From a bacterium (GTDB lineage Bacteria > Patescibacteriota > Minisyncoccia > Phycocordibacterales > CAIZLB01), in assembly GCA_027490575.1 (NCBI GenBank), contig JAIXXV010000032.1, positions 77,211-128,977 of the forward strand: DNA of 51,767 nt. The letters run 5' to 3'. Positions 11,001 through 21,196 of the stretch are shown here, piece by piece. Both the position numbers and the translations under genes were made by a program. The notes under the pieces are model-generated. The model did no database searches. It was not told where the DNA came from and worked only from the letters and a program-made list of their open reading frames with translations. Positions within the stretch are counted from its first letter, which is position 1; every line of letters begins with the position of its first letter.

Positions 11001-11538
11001 TCTCTTCTAGTATAGTTTGAAACTCATCGGGAGTAATGCCTGAACGCTTCAAGTTGCTAATAGCTGACCTGGTACTATCCAAGTGCACATACCCTTGATC
11101 TGGATGAATACTTTTGAGCGCATCATCATATGCCAGAGAGTCAAAAATCTCCTCCAGTATCGATATCTGCGTGATTGGATCTATAGGAGTAAAGATGGCA
11201 CCCTTGTAGAAAAACTCTGGATATCTCTGTATACAGTCCGTAGCAAAGCTGTGAAATGTATGTATAGAAACTTTATAAGCCTCTTGCCCAATGAGCTTTG
11301 AAAGCCTGTCACGCATGTTTACAGCTGCAGAATCAGTAAAGGTCAGACAAAGTATATTCGATGGTAAAACCTGAGTCTCCTTGAGAATCTTTGCCACACG
11401 AAGACTGAGTATTTCCGTCTTTCCAGACCCAGGACCAGCAACAACAAGTAGTGGACCCTCTATAGTATCCACCGCCTGCTTCTGTGCCGTATTGAGCTTC
11501 TTGTATCTTTCCTCAAATTTCATATCGTTTGAGGTCAT
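8014..11538 (-). CDS. UvrD/PcrA-like superfamily 1 helicase with C-terminal PD-(D/E)XK nuclease domain
   Basis: LNTAQKQAVDTIEGPLLVVAGPGSGKTEILSLRVAKIL (Walker A), LLVDEFQDTNNAQ (Walker B), VVGDDDQAVYKFQGA, LLSAHKSKGLEFDTVFV, RLFYVALTRAKSHLYI; C-terminal RVYDYKTGKAFKDW typical of RecB-like nucleases. Confidence 0.93.
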   Translation of the reverse strand: MTSNDMKFEERYKKLNTAQKQAVDTIEGPLLVVAGPGSGKTEILSLRVAKILKETQVLPSNILCLTFTDSAAVNMRDRLSKLIGQEAYKVSIHTFHSFATDCIQRYPEFFYKGAIFTPIDPITQISILEEIFDSLAYDDALKSIHPDQGYVHLDSTRSAISNLKRSGITPDEFQTILEENKKNIQIVNDILAPTIEKTVSKAVIEELKSAILELRKQEAESNQPIYTKTGFPSVFHAVSISLEEALIQVEETGKNEAVSKWKSNWFKKDDSGNKVFSDYFDLEKLESVAKIYKQYRELMHQRALFDFDDMILDLINAIDTNPRLRNELQEQFQYLLVDEFQDTNNAQMRIIKMIADAPVYEGRPNIMVVGDDDQAVYKFQGAELSNILNFKTAFTDVAVVNMTSNYRSTQDILDIATHIIRKGEHRLENLLPQLEKTLVSSNPEIKKGSIVHKVFDTSLHELHYVSRRIKRLIEEGTKPSDIAVISKRHKQLESLVPYMQGAGVPIKYEREQNVFNQPHIMQLILMARFLNSIGRKDMAEADEYLPEILAFPFWELPRMAIWSISKKSYEDRVSWLETMVNSSDVKVKNIAHFLIEMGEKSNSEPLEKILDWVIGAHVSILKENEDDDLSDIDDAVNVIGSQSESAFVSPFKQYYFSKEKFEHARAEYISFLSSLRVFVQALREYKGKAGANENLNVNDLVEFVDIHKNNNISLNDQSPFVNARDAVNLLSAHKSKGLEFDTVFVLSATDDVWAGKTKGKTISLPINLPVEPAGDSDDDKLRLFYVALTRAKSHLYITSYKVKDDGKESSTLRFLTSDQDMENALLQKLYAPESGDEEIFNKSYTPETHELLTASWLLYHTPPFLDQESMLLKSVLDNYQLSVTHLNNYLNVVKGGPQLFLEQNLLRFPQAKSPSGSYGTAVHSTMEKAGIHLKSAGSLPIKEEFLSWFKTFLMNERMTKSDFETYIQKGTESLSIYYDKKINDLSSTDLLEVNFKNQGVIVPASDFGLKASSLQDATSSKSNSLNDGVEVFDAHLTGKIDKIQKVSGSEFRVYDYKTGKAFKDWSGKAEYEKIKAYEYSRQLMFYKILVENSKDYGYAKVNSGTLDFVEPVKFNKANETIELTLNIDPQEYEKTKKLAFVVFNKIKNLDFPDVSKNYDASLKGIKQFEEDLLK

Positions 11539-11593
11539 TGTAGCATGTTTGAGAGGATTTTTTGAGTTGGGCTTTGAGGCTTACTGTCCCTTT

Positions 11594-13990
11594 TTACTTG
11601 TTAACTACCCCTCTTGTTATCTGTCCAAAGTACCCTGCAGCAGGATTGATCTTGTTAGCCTGTTGATATCTGATGAGTGCACGTCTTGTAGCAGGACCGA
11701 AAAGTGTAGTTTCGTTGCCTGGTGAGCCTGCTCCAGTTGAGGAAACTGTGAATCCATTTTGGTTTAGGAATCTTTGTAGGTTACGTACATCTTCTCCTCT
11801 AGAGTTTAGTTGTAGGTTTCTTGTGAATGATTGAGGTTGAGTGGCTGTTGTTGTAGTTGCTTGAGCCACCGGTGTAGTTACTGGCGCAGTCGTAGTGCCT
11901 TGTTGTAACAGACTACCAAATATCTTTTGTATTTCAGACATAGAGAGTGGCGCTGATGAGACAGCTGTTCTTTGACCCGCTGTGTTAGTGCTTATAGTGG
12001 TTGGGGTTGGTGGGACAGAATAACTCATACCACCAGTGCCTGTTAGTCCGGATATTTTCCAGAAAGACTCGTCATCTATTGTAACAATCTCTACATTTTC
12101 ATCTGATTCAGTATAAATTGTTGCTCCGGCACAACTTGGAGAAATGTCTTCAAGCGAATCAGCTCCTGGGCAAATAAGTACACTGGTTTTAGTCTCGTCA
12201 TATGGTACATACAGAGTAAAGGTACTAGAAGCACCTTCAGCTGAAGTGACATTGTGAGCAAATGATTTATGCAAATCCAAATCAGTATCCGCTGTAACAA
12301 CACTAAAATCTAAGTCATCTGTAAAAGTTACCTCAACATCTGCAATAGGTGTATCAGTCTTTTTTATAAATACAGTTGTTGATTCACCGTTTAACACACC
12401 ATCATCTTCTGATTCATTGGAAACGCTCTCTAGCGTATCTTGTATTTTGGCAACCAGTGCAGGGGGTAGATTTACTATATGATAATATGTTTGTGGAATA
12501 ATTTTAGTAATAAATATGTCATTACTACCAGCTGAAGTTTTATTGTCGGTACCACCATCTGTATTAAAGTTAAAATTTACGCTAAACCCACCTGAGACAT
12601 AGATATTATTTACACTATCTGCAGCTACTCCATAGGCAATATCATCACCTGTGCCACCGACCTTTCTAGACCAACCGTATGAGCCATCACTATTTAACCT
12701 TGACATGTAAATATCAGTCAGACCAGCAGAGGTTTTACTATCAGTTCCGCCATCTGTATTGAAGTTTACAGTACCACTGAAACTTCCAACATTATATATA
12801 TTGCCGAGACTATCAGAGGTTATGCCAAATCCAATATCCGCTCCACTACCACCAAACTTTTTTGTCCATCCATATGACCCATCACTATTTAGCTTAGTTA
12901 TAAATACATCACTTCCGCCTGCAGAGGTTTTGCTATCAGCACCACCATCGGTGTTGAAGTTAACTGTACCATTGAAAAATCCTGTTATGTATACATTGTT
13001 TGTGCCATCAGTAACAATACCACGTGCCATATCACTACCTGTGCCACCTATCTTCTTAGCCCACCCAAATGATCCATTGCTGTTAATTTTGATTATAGCT
13101 ATATCATCACTACCTAGTGATGTAAGATTATTAGTTCCACCATCAGTATTAAAGTTAACAGTACCTGTGAATCTACCTGCCACATAAATATTATTTAAAC
13201 CATCTGTAGTAACACTGAATGCGGTATCTGCAGTATTTGCTCCAATTCTCTCTGTCCATCCATATGATCCATTGCTATTTATCTTTGTTATAAATATATC
13301 ATCCTGTAGCCCTCCTGCAGTCAAGTTATCAGTTCCGCCATCTGTGTTGAAATTTGATGTACCTGTAAAACTACCCACCATATATACATTGTTTAAGCCG
13401 TCTGTAGTAACACTGTATGCAACCTCAAGACCTGTACCACCGACTGTTTTTGTCCAACCATATGAGCCATCACTATTGAGTTTTAGTATAAATCCGTCAT
13501 TACTACCAGCTGAAGTTTTATTGTCGGTACCACCATCCGTATTGAAGTTGACAGTGCCCCCGAAAGTTCCAACAACATATATATTATCTAATCCATCAAC
13601 AGTAATACCATAAGCCACATCGAGTCCAGTACCTCCAGCAGTCTTGGTCCACGCATAAGAACCATCACTATTTAGTTTAGTGACAAATATATCATTACTA
13701 CCGGCTGATGTTCTACTATCAGTACCTCCGTCAGTGTGAAAATTGACAGTACCACTGAAGATTCCTGCCATATATACATTGTTGGAACTATCTACTGCAA
13801 CACTATACGACAAGTCACTTGCGGTACCACCCGATCTCCTAGTGAAATTGTAGGCTTGAACCACACGCTCTGCCTGCACCGCCTTACTGTTGATGAACAA
13901 TGGTGAGGCAAGTAATGGTATTAGTAGTAAACTAACTACAATCTTATTTAGATTTTTATCTATGTTTATAAAATTCTTCATATTTAACAT
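11594..13990 (-). CDS. Secreted SBBP-type beta-propeller repeat protein with C-terminal peptidoglycan-binding-like domain
   Basis: Signal peptide; repeats such as GSYGWTKTVGGTGLEVAYSVTTDGLNNVYMVGSFTGTSNFNTDGGTDN; C-terminus RNLQLNSRGEDVRNLQRFLNQNGFTVSSTGAGSPGNETTLFGPATRRALIRYQQANKINPAAGYFGQITRGVVNK. Confidence 0.85.
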   Translation of the reverse strand: MLNMKNFINIDKNLNKIVVSLLLIPLLASPLFINSKAVQAERVVQAYNFTRRSGGTASDLSYSVAVDSSNNVYMAGIFSGTVNFHTDGGTDSRTSAGSNDIFVTKLNSDGSYAWTKTAGGTGLDVAYGITVDGLDNIYVVGTFGGTVNFNTDGGTDNKTSAGSNDGFILKLNSDGSYGWTKTVGGTGLEVAYSVTTDGLNNVYMVGSFTGTSNFNTDGGTDNLTAGGLQDDIFITKINSNGSYGWTERIGANTADTAFSVTTDGLNNIYVAGRFTGTVNFNTDGGTNNLTSLGSDDIAIIKINSNGSFGWAKKIGGTGSDMARGIVTDGTNNVYITGFFNGTVNFNTDGGADSKTSAGGSDVFITKLNSDGSYGWTKKFGGSGADIGFGITSDSLGNIYNVGSFSGTVNFNTDGGTDSKTSAGLTDIYMSRLNSDGSYGWSRKVGGTGDDIAYGVAADSVNNIYVSGGFSVNFNFNTDGGTDNKTSAGSNDIFITKIIPQTYYHIVNLPPALVAKIQDTLESVSNESEDDGVLNGESTTVFIKKTDTPIADVEVTFTDDLDFSVVTADTDLDLHKSFAHNVTSAEGASSTFTLYVPYDETKTSVLICPGADSLEDISPSCAGATIYTESDENVEIVTIDDESFWKISGLTGTGGMSYSVPPTPTTISTNTAGQRTAVSSAPLSMSEIQKIFGSLLQQGTTTAPVTTPVAQATTTTATQPQSFTRNLQLNSRGEDVRNLQRFLNQNGFTVSSTGAGSPGNETTLFGPATRRALIRYQQANKINPAAGYFGQITRGVVNK
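12540..13860 (-). repeat. Tandem SBBP-like repeats, about eight units of roughly 50-55 codons
   Basis: Recurring VNFNTDGGTD(N/S)KTSAGSNDxFITKLNSDGSYGWTKxxGGTGxDxAYG; recurrent DNA such as 'ccaccatctgtattgaagtt' on the plus strand. Confidence 0.85.
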
Positions 13991-14066
13991 ATTTTATATT
14001 AACACTTTTAGATGATTTTTGAAATCCAAAAAAGTTGCAAAATTGCATTGCGCTCAAAAACTAAAA

Positions 14067-15491
14067 CTAGTAATTCTTTAATCTATTCACCTTATCGTGC
14101 TGTCTGATTTTCTCATGAGCCTTAGCTTCGATTTGTCTAATACGCTCTCTAGTAACGCCGAACATTTTACCCACTTCTTCTAGTGTGTGTTGGATACCAT
14201 CGTTTAGCCCGTGTCTTAGAGCAAGAATTTCTCTCTCCTTTTCAGAAAGGTCACCAAGTATCTCTTTGACTTGATCAGCGAGTATTCTTCTAGAAGATTC
14301 TTGATCTGGAGAAAGTATTTTATCATCTGCGATAAAGTCACCGAAAGCTGAACTCTTGTCTTCGTCGTCATTGACAGGAGTATCTAGTGACACTGTGTTT
14401 TGATCTATCTTTTCGATAGTGTAAATCTTTTCTACATCTATACCCATCTCTACAGCAATCTCTTCTGGAAGTGGTTCACGTCCAAGGTCTTGGAAAAGTC
14501 TTCTGACAACTTGTTTGTATTTAGCGATAGTCTCAACCATGTGCACTGGTACGCGGATAGTTCTTGATTGATCAGCAAGCGCTCTTGTTATAGACTGTCT
14601 GATCCACCAAGTTGCATAAGTTGAAAACTTGAAACCTTTAGAGTAGTCGAATTTTTCTACAGCTTTAAACAGACCAAGGTTACCTTCTTGGATAAGGTCT
14701 AGAAGTGTCAGGTCAGGGCTTCTGTTAGCATATTTTTTAGCGATTGAAACTACAAGTCTCAAGTTTGCTTTTGCCAAAAGGTTCTTGGCCTCCATATCCC
14801 CAGCCTGTATTCTTTTGGCTAGCTCTTTTTCATCGTGAGCATTGATCAAAGGATATTGACCGATCTCTTTTAGGTACATCTGTATAGAGTCATAAGAAGA
14901 GTCACTCTTGTTCATTGCATACTTCTTAAGCATGTCTTCTTCCTCTTGCTTGAAGTTAAGCATTCCTCCTCCTTCAAGTATATCTACTCCAGCAGATGAG
15001 AATTTTTCATATAGAAAATCTAAAAAGTCGATGTCGATTTCTATGTCTGGAAACTCTTTTAGAATCTCGTCATAAGTAACGAAACCTCTATCTTTACCTT
15101 TTTGTACCAAAACATTTGCCTTTGCCTCGTATGCCAGTTCTGTCTTTGACTTCTTTACAGGGACTATAATCTCTTCTGTTTTCTTTGAATCAGCGCCTTT
15201 TGCACTTTTATCAGCAGGACCACCTTTCCCTTTTGTACTTTTCAAATCTTTTGTAGATGAAATCTTTTTAGAGATGCTTTTATCAGAACCCTTTGCTGTG
15301 CTTTTACCAGCGCCTTTTGCAACTGATTTGGTAGACTTTGAAACAGAGTTAACTTTTCCACTTTTTTTAGTTGGAGATTTTGAAGTCTTTGCAGATTTAG
15401 TTACTGACTTTGTAGTTTTAGCAGATTTTACTTTTGAAACTGGCTTAGAAGTAACTTTAGTATTTTTTAATTTTTTAGACATTTTTGGCAT
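14067..15491 (-). CDS. rpoD: Primary sigma factor RpoD with long Lys/Ser/Thr-rich N-terminal tail
   Basis: Region 2 [77 protein letters not shown] and region 4 [27 protein letters not shown]. Confidence 0.97.
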   Translation of the reverse strand: MPKMSKKLKNTKVTSKPVSKVKSAKTTKSVTKSAKTSKSPTKKSGKVNSVSKSTKSVAKGAGKSTAKGSDKSISKKISSTKDLKSTKGKGGPADKSAKGADSKKTEEIIVPVKKSKTELAYEAKANVLVQKGKDRGFVTYDEILKEFPDIEIDIDFLDFLYEKFSSAGVDILEGGGMLNFKQEEEDMLKKYAMNKSDSSYDSIQMYLKEIGQYPLINAHDEKELAKRIQAGDMEAKNLLAKANLRLVVSIAKKYANRSPDLTLLDLIQEGNLGLFKAVEKFDYSKGFKFSTYATWWIRQSITRALADQSRTIRVPVHMVETIAKYKQVVRRLFQDLGREPLPEEIAVEMGIDVEKIYTIEKIDQNTVSLDTPVNDDEDKSSAFGDFIADDKILSPDQESSRRILADQVKEILGDLSEKEREILALRHGLNDGIQHTLEEVGKMFGVTRERIRQIEAKAHEKIRQHDKVNRLKNY

Positions 15492-15558
15492 ATGTTTTTA
15501 GTAAATTTATAATTGAAAATTGATAATTTTGTCGGCGACGCTTTATTAATTCTTAATT

Positions 15559-17421
15559 TCAACTCGACCCCGATCTCTTCGCCCCAAGCTCTGATAACTT
15601 GGTAGAAAGTTCCTGACAAGTCTTTAGTAGATTTTCAGCTTTAATCTTATCATGATTTTTCTCAGCGAGGTGCAATTCTGACATCGCTTTTGAAAGTTTG
15701 TATTTGAGGAATCTTTCTTCTACAAGATCAATCATGATATCTATTTCTTGCTGAAGCTTGCCACTTCCACTAAACAAAACTTCCGCTTCAAATATCAGCC
15801 CTTCATCTACAGTTTCTATAAGCTTACTAAGTTCAACAAACTCTTCAGGTGTTAGTATTTTTTCTATCTTTGCCAGAGTATGTGAAGCCTTTTCTTCATC
15901 ATTTTTTGATCTAAGCCATTGTACCAAACCAGTAAATCTTCTGAGGTTCACATCGTTTTTTGATATAACACCATGTTCATCATGGCCGATATGGTTTCCG
16001 CCCGCTTGCTGATTTGCATTTGGTACAAACTCTTGTTTATCACCTCTACGACTTTGATTTGCTGACATTTGTGTTGAATTTTTCTTGATGAGATTTTCAG
16101 TTTCTTCTTGCAAGTCTTTTTCGGCTATAGAGGTCTTCAAACTTATCTTTGATATATACTCTGAACGTAGTATAGGACTTTCTATATATAACAGACATTG
16201 AAGCAATTCTGAGCGTATTTTTTTTGATAGAGCCGAATGATCTCCAGCAGACTCTTGTACGAGCACATCTGTAAAATACTCTATGATATTTTTAGAATGC
16301 TTCAATGAATTTTTGAATATTTCTTTATCTTTCAAAAGTACATCTGCTGGATCTTCACCCTTTGGCAGTTCCGCTACTTTGACTACCATGCCGAAACTCA
16401 ATGCCTCCGTCCACGCACGTAGTGTCGCTTTTACCCCTGCTTTATCGCCGTCATACACCAGCATCAAGTTGTCAGTCATTTTACTTAGCTTGTCTAAATG
16501 CTTTGTAGTGAGAGATGTTCCAGAAGTAGCAACTGTATTTGTGAAGCCGTTTTGGTGACACATTAACAAGTCCATTTGACCCTCTACAAGTATCACATAT
16601 TTCCACTGCCTAATACCTTCCTTTGCTTTGTGATATCCGTATAAAGTTTCTGACTTGTTGAAGAGTTTGGTATCCGGACTGTTTAGATATTTTGGACCAT
16701 CTGTATCTGGTACTCCAAATATTCTGCCAGAGTATCCAATTACCCTAGACGATGGATCAAAGAGCGGAAACATTACTCTCGCTCTAAAACGATCATAAGG
16801 TCTTCTGACTTTACCAGCCATCCCTCCTTGAGCTACACCAGCGCTTGTATCGGTACCAGACCCAGCACCTGCACTACTTGAGTCAGGCCACTTTATCAGA
16901 CCAACAGCTTCTATGTCTTCATCAGCTATTTTTTTAGACTTAAGATTATCATAGCAAGTTCTCCAGTCATTGAGAGCATAGCCAATCTTCCAATCTTGGA
17001 TAGTAGCATCAGTAAGACCTCTCTTTTTTAGATACTGCAAAGCATCAACATTGTCTTCCAAGTTTTGTTGATAAAACTTTGTTGATTGTTCGAGTACAGC
17101 CCTAAGTCTGTCCATCTCACCTTTAGACTCATCTTTGTACTGAGTCAGCTCTACGCCTGCCTTTTCTGCAAGCAGCTTTAGAGCTCCAACAAAATCTACT
17201 TTTTCGAATTCTTGAACGAAAGTGAATATGTCGCCTTTGGCACCGCAACCAAAACAATAGTAAGTGTTTCGGTCTGTTGAAACATAAAATGATGGAGTCT
17301 TTTCATTGTGAAAAGGACAGCAAGCTTTAAAGTTTGCTCCCGACTTTTCAATCTTTATATAAGACCCTACCACCTCTGCTATCCCCAGCCGATCTTTTAT
17401 TTGTTCTGCTGCTGATGACAT
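15559..17421 (-). CDS. dnaG: DNA primase DnaG
   Basis: Zinc motif CCPFHNEKTPSFYVSTDRNTYYCFGCGAKGDIFTFVQ; TOPRIM VILVEGQMDLL and NLMLVYDGDKAG. Confidence 0.97.
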   Translation of the reverse strand: MSSAAEQIKDRLGIAEVVGSYIKIEKSGANFKACCPFHNEKTPSFYVSTDRNTYYCFGCGAKGDIFTFVQEFEKVDFVGALKLLAEKAGVELTQYKDESKGEMDRLRAVLEQSTKFYQQNLEDNVDALQYLKKRGLTDATIQDWKIGYALNDWRTCYDNLKSKKIADEDIEAVGLIKWPDSSSAGAGSGTDTSAGVAQGGMAGKVRRPYDRFRARVMFPLFDPSSRVIGYSGRIFGVPDTDGPKYLNSPDTKLFNKSETLYGYHKAKEGIRQWKYVILVEGQMDLLMCHQNGFTNTVATSGTSLTTKHLDKLSKMTDNLMLVYDGDKAGVKATLRAWTEALSFGMVVKVAELPKGEDPADVLLKDKEIFKNSLKHSKNIIEYFTDVLVQESAGDHSALSKKIRSELLQCLLYIESPILRSEYISKISLKTSIAEKDLQEETENLIKKNSTQMSANQSRRGDKQEFVPNANQQAGGNHIGHDEHGVISKNDVNLRRFTGLVQWLRSKNDEEKASHTLAKIEKILTPEEFVELSKLIETVDEGLIFEAEVLFSGSGKLQQEIDIMIDLVEERFLKYKLSKAMSELHLAEKNHDKIKAENLLKTCQELSTKLSELGAKRSGSS

Positions 17422-17441
17422 TATGAATTTTTAAGTTAATC

Positions 17442-20400
17442 CTATTGGTTGTCTCCTCTCTCCAAGATTTCTGCTTTGAAATCTTCTATCATTTTGTGCT
17501 TAGCACTTCCCTTGAATCCAGTACCAGCAGGTATTAGTCTACCGATGATAACGTTTTCCATGATACCGTAAAGTGGATCTTTGTTAGCTTTCAATGAAGC
17601 AGATATCAACATACGGTTTGTGTGTTGGAATGATGCCGCTGACAAGAAGCTTCTTCTGTTTAGTGACGCCTCGGCAATACCCATGATTACAGATTTTGCT
17701 TTAGCTTCAAGTCCACCTTTCTTTACAGTTTCTCTGTTTATAGAATCGAATTCAAATTTCTCAACATTGTCACCTACTGCGAATGGAGTATCTCCAGCTT
17801 CAGTAACTTTAACTCTACCGAACATTTCTCTAACAACTACTTCAAGGTGCTTTCTTGAAACATTTTCTCCTTGTAGTTCGTAGATTTTCTTTGCTTCTGA
17901 AATGATATACTCTTGAGCTTTTTCTCTTCCAGCTAGTTCAAACAACTCTTCTAGATCAGCTGAACCATCTGTTAGGAAGTCTCCCTTAGAGACATGTTGA
18001 CCAACCTTAACTACAGGAACACGGGCGTAGTGGAATACGTATTCAACTTCACTACCTTTCTTAGATTTTGTAGGAACATCAGGAAGAAGTTTAATAACTC
18101 TTTCTTTGTTTACTTCTTTAACTTCAGTAATAACACCATCATGAGTTGCTATAACAGCTGGACTCTTAGGAGTTCTGTTGTCGAAGATTTCTTCTACACG
18201 AGGAAGACCTTGTGTGATGTCTCCACCAACTGTCGCTACACCTCCGGCGTGGAACGTTCTCATCGTCAACTGTGTACCAGGCTCTCCGATAGCTTGCGCT
18301 GCGATAGTTCCTACAGCTTCACCCACTTCTACAAGTTTGTTTCTACCTAGGTCATATCCATAACATTGACCACAAATACCTTGTTCTGTTTTACAAACAA
18401 GTGGTGATCGTACAAACACTTCTTGTATACCAGCATTCTCCATAACACTAGCATCATCTTTAGAAACTAGTTGACCTCTCTTGAATAGCACCGCGCCGTC
18501 CTTAGCAACCACGTCTTTAGATAGAACTCTACCTGTAACACTCTTCACGAGTGAAGTTGTGATACCTGAAGCTCCTACTCTGTGAACCGCTACACCTTCT
18601 TTAGTTCCACAATCATCTTCAGTAACCATTACACTTTGTGCAACCACGAACAGTCTTCTTGTTAGATAACCAGCTCTAGCAGTGTTAAGCGCCGTGTCCG
18701 TCATACCTTTTCTGGCACCGTGAGTAGAAATGAAGTACTCAATAGGTGTAAATCCTTCTTTGAAAGATGAAATGATAGGAAGTTCGATAGTCTCACCTTG
18801 AGCGTTTGCAATCAAACCTTTCATACCAACCATCTGAGTAAGGTTACCAAGTGAACCTCTGGCACCTGATTTCACCATGTCGTATACAGGACTATTTTTA
18901 TCAAGGTCTACATCGATAAGTTTTTCAATCTCAGACTTAGCTTCTTGCCAGATCTCTACATTCTTTCTAGTCTTTTCTATTTCTGACAATAGACCGTCAT
19001 TGTACTCTTCCATAACTGCTTCTGATTTCTTTGAAGCCTTGTCAATGATAACAGGCTTACCTGTTGGCACCTTAACATCATCAATACTCCAAGTTGAACC
19101 TGACATCGTAACGTATTTGAATCCAAACTCTTTGATAGCATCGATAAGAGTGTGAACATTTTCACTACCTCTATGTGTGATGATATCGTCCATGATAGTG
19201 TTCATAACACTGTTTGTGATTTCTTTGTTTATGAATGCGTAGTCAGCCGGTAGCAAGTTGTTGAATAGAATTCTACCTACAGTTGTATCGATAACAGCAC
19301 CATCAAACTCTTTATACTTCTCAGCGATCTCACCAGTCTTTGGAGTTCTTACTTTGATAGCTGCTCTGTATGATACAGCACCGAAAGCTTGAGCAGTAAC
19401 GGCATCTTCAGGATCAGCGAAAATCATTCCTTCACCTTTCTCGCCTGTAACAGTCTTTGTCATCCAGTATGAACCAAGAACGATATCAAGCATTTTCTTT
19501 GTAACAGTTGGATCTCCAGAACCAGGTTTCAAAATGTTCTTTGAAGACTCCATGATCATTTCAGCTTCTTTTTGAGCTTCCTCTGAAAGTGGAACGTGTA
19601 CGGCCATTGTGTCACCGTCGAAGTCCGCGTTGAAAGGAGAACATACAAGTGGGTGAACCTGGATAGCATTACCTTCTATAAGGATAGGCATAAAAGCTTG
19701 TACTGAAAGTCTGTGTAGAGTAGGTGCACGGTTTAGTAGAACTCTCTTGTTTTGGATAACTTGTTCTAGTATTGCCCATACCTCTGGAATACCATCATCG
19801 ATAAGTCTTGAAGCTCCTCTGATGTTGAAAGCCATCTCTCTCTTTAGAAGTTCTGAGATAACGAATGGTCTGAAAAGCTCAAGTGCCATGTGCTTTGGAA
19901 GTCCACATTGGTTAAGCTTTAGGTTTGGACCTACAACGATAACAGAACGTCCAGAGTAGTCTACGCGCTTACCAAGTAGGTTTTGTCTGAACAATCCTCT
20001 TTTACCTTTTAGGTTATCTGCTAGAGATTTCAAAGGTCTCTTTTGAGAAGGGTTTATACCAGCGTAAACTGCATTACCACTTCTGATAGAGTTGTCCATC
20101 AAAGCATCTACCGCTTCTTGTAGGATTCTTTTTTCATTTCTAAGGATAACATCAGGTGCATGTATATCTTGTAGCTTAGCAAGACGATTGTTTCTGTTTA
20201 TAACTCTTCTGTAAAGGTCGTTTACATCTGAAGTCGCATGTCGTCCTCCTTCAAGTGCAACCATCGGTCGAAGTGCTGCAGGGATCACAGGTAGCGCTGT
20301 GATAAACATCCACTCAGGTCTTACACCAGCTCCACTGATTGATTTAACAATACTGATTCTTCTTATAAGCTTTTCTCTATCTATAGAAGTAGCCTTTTGA

Positions 20401-21143
20401 ACTCTTTCTTCTAGTTCAGCCAAAAGTTTTTTAGTATCTAGTTTTTTGAATACATTGAAGATTGCCTCGGCTCCGATACCAGCTGTAAAACAAATACCGT
20501 ATTTTAGTGAGAATTTGTGATATTGAACTTCATCAAGAACTTTACCAACTTCTATACTTTCGATTTCTCTTTTAGCATTCATCAAAAGGTCAGTTATCGC
20601 CTCTTTTGATTTTTCATCTTGAAGAGTCTTAACTTTACTCTTGTACTCTGAATCAAGCTCCTTTAGAAGCTTCTCTTTTTCTTCTTTGTTGACTGAGTTG
20701 ATTAGGTAACCAGCAAAGTAAACAACTTTCTCTACATCTGACCCACTCATACCCATAACCATTGCAATTCTTGATGGCAATGTTTTTAGGAACCAGACAT
20801 GACTCACAGGAACAGCTAGTTCTATGTGACCCATTCTCTCTCTTCTGACGATAGATCTTGTTAGTTCAACTCCACATTTTTCACAAACGATTCCTTTGTA
20901 TCGGATACCTTTGTATTTTCCACAGTAACATTCGAAGTCTTTTTCAGGACCAAATATTTTCTCATCGAAAAGACCGTTTTTCTCACTTCTTTGAGTACGG
21001 TAGTTCATTGTCTCAGGCTTTGTGACAACTCCATATGACCATTCTCGGATACGTTCAGGTGATGCAAGCTTCAATACAACAGAGTTGAAGTCGTCGATTG
21101 AATGATGCTTGTTATTGTTTGGGATATGATTGTTTGTATTCAT
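17442..21143 (-). CDS. rpoC: RNA polymerase beta' subunit
   Basis: NADFDGDTMAVHVPLS catalytic motif; CYCGKYKGIRYKGIVCEKCGVE zinc motif; AQAIGEPGTQLTMRTFHAGG. Confidence 0.99.
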   Translation of the reverse strand: MNTNNHIPNNNKHHSIDDFNSVVLKLASPERIREWSYGVVTKPETMNYRTQRSEKNGLFDEKIFGPEKDFECYCGKYKGIRYKGIVCEKCGVELTRSIVRRERMGHIELAVPVSHVWFLKTLPSRIAMVMGMSGSDVEKVVYFAGYLINSVNKEEKEKLLKELDSEYKSKVKTLQDEKSKEAITDLLMNAKREIESIEVGKVLDEVQYHKFSLKYGICFTAGIGAEAIFNVFKKLDTKKLLAELEERVQKATSIDREKLIRRISIVKSISGAGVRPEWMFITALPVIPAALRPMVALEGGRHATSDVNDLYRRVINRNNRLAKLQDIHAPDVILRNEKRILQEAVDALMDNSIRSGNAVYAGINPSQKRPLKSLADNLKGKRGLFRQNLLGKRVDYSGRSVIVVGPNLKLNQCGLPKHMALELFRPFVISELLKREMAFNIRGASRLIDDGIPEVWAILEQVIQNKRVLLNRAPTLHRLSVQAFMPILIEGNAIQVHPLVCSPFNADFDGDTMAVHVPLSEEAQKEAEMIMESSKNILKPGSGDPTVTKKMLDIVLGSYWMTKTVTGEKGEGMIFADPEDAVTAQAFGAVSYRAAIKVRTPKTGEIAEKYKEFDGAVIDTTVGRILFNNLLPADYAFINKEITNSVMNTIMDDIITHRGSENVHTLIDAIKEFGFKYVTMSGSTWSIDDVKVPTGKPVIIDKASKKSEAVMEEYNDGLLSEIEKTRKNVEIWQEAKSEIEKLIDVDLDKNSPVYDMVKSGARGSLGNLTQMVGMKGLIANAQGETIELPIISSFKEGFTPIEYFISTHGARKGMTDTALNTARAGYLTRRLFVVAQSVMVTEDDCGTKEGVAVHRVGASGITTSLVKSVTGRVLSKDVVAKDGAVLFKRGQLVSKDDASVMENAGIQEVFVRSPLVCKTEQGICGQCYGYDLGRNKLVEVGEAVGTIAAQAIGEPGTQLTMRTFHAGGVATVGGDITQGLPRVEEIFDNRTPKSPAVIATHDGVITEVKEVNKERVIKLLPDVPTKSKKGSEVEYVFHYARVPVVKVGQHVSKGDFLTDGSADLEELFELAGREKAQEYIISEAKKIYELQGENVSRKHLEVVVREMFGRVKVTEAGDTPFAVGDNVEKFEFDSINRETVKKGGLEAKAKSVIMGIAEASLNRRSFLSAASFQHTNRMLISASLKANKDPLYGIMENVIIGRLIPAGTGFKGSAKHKMIEDFKAEILERGDNQ

Positions 21144-21196
21144 ATATTTTTGTTTAGTTTGAATAATTTAGGTTAAGTTTATATTTTCTTAATCTT

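Noticed and set aside
11594-11640. Another copy of the CTGTTATCTGTTAAC-like intergenic repeat
   Set aside because: The sequence is coding (QITRGVVNK*) at the end of the SBBP protein, so similarity is coincidental.
12759-13613. Plus-strand ORFs 12759..13187 and 13272..13613 with apparent repeats
   Set aside because: Antisense to SBBP repeats; their periodicity is a mirror of the coding repeats on the minus strand.
18877-19155. Plus-strand ORFs antisense to rpoC/rpoB (for example 17581..17883, 17994..18350, 18877..19155, 21852..22136)
   Set aside because: They lie fully opposite highly conserved coding sequence and show no recognisable domains; typical shadow ORFs.
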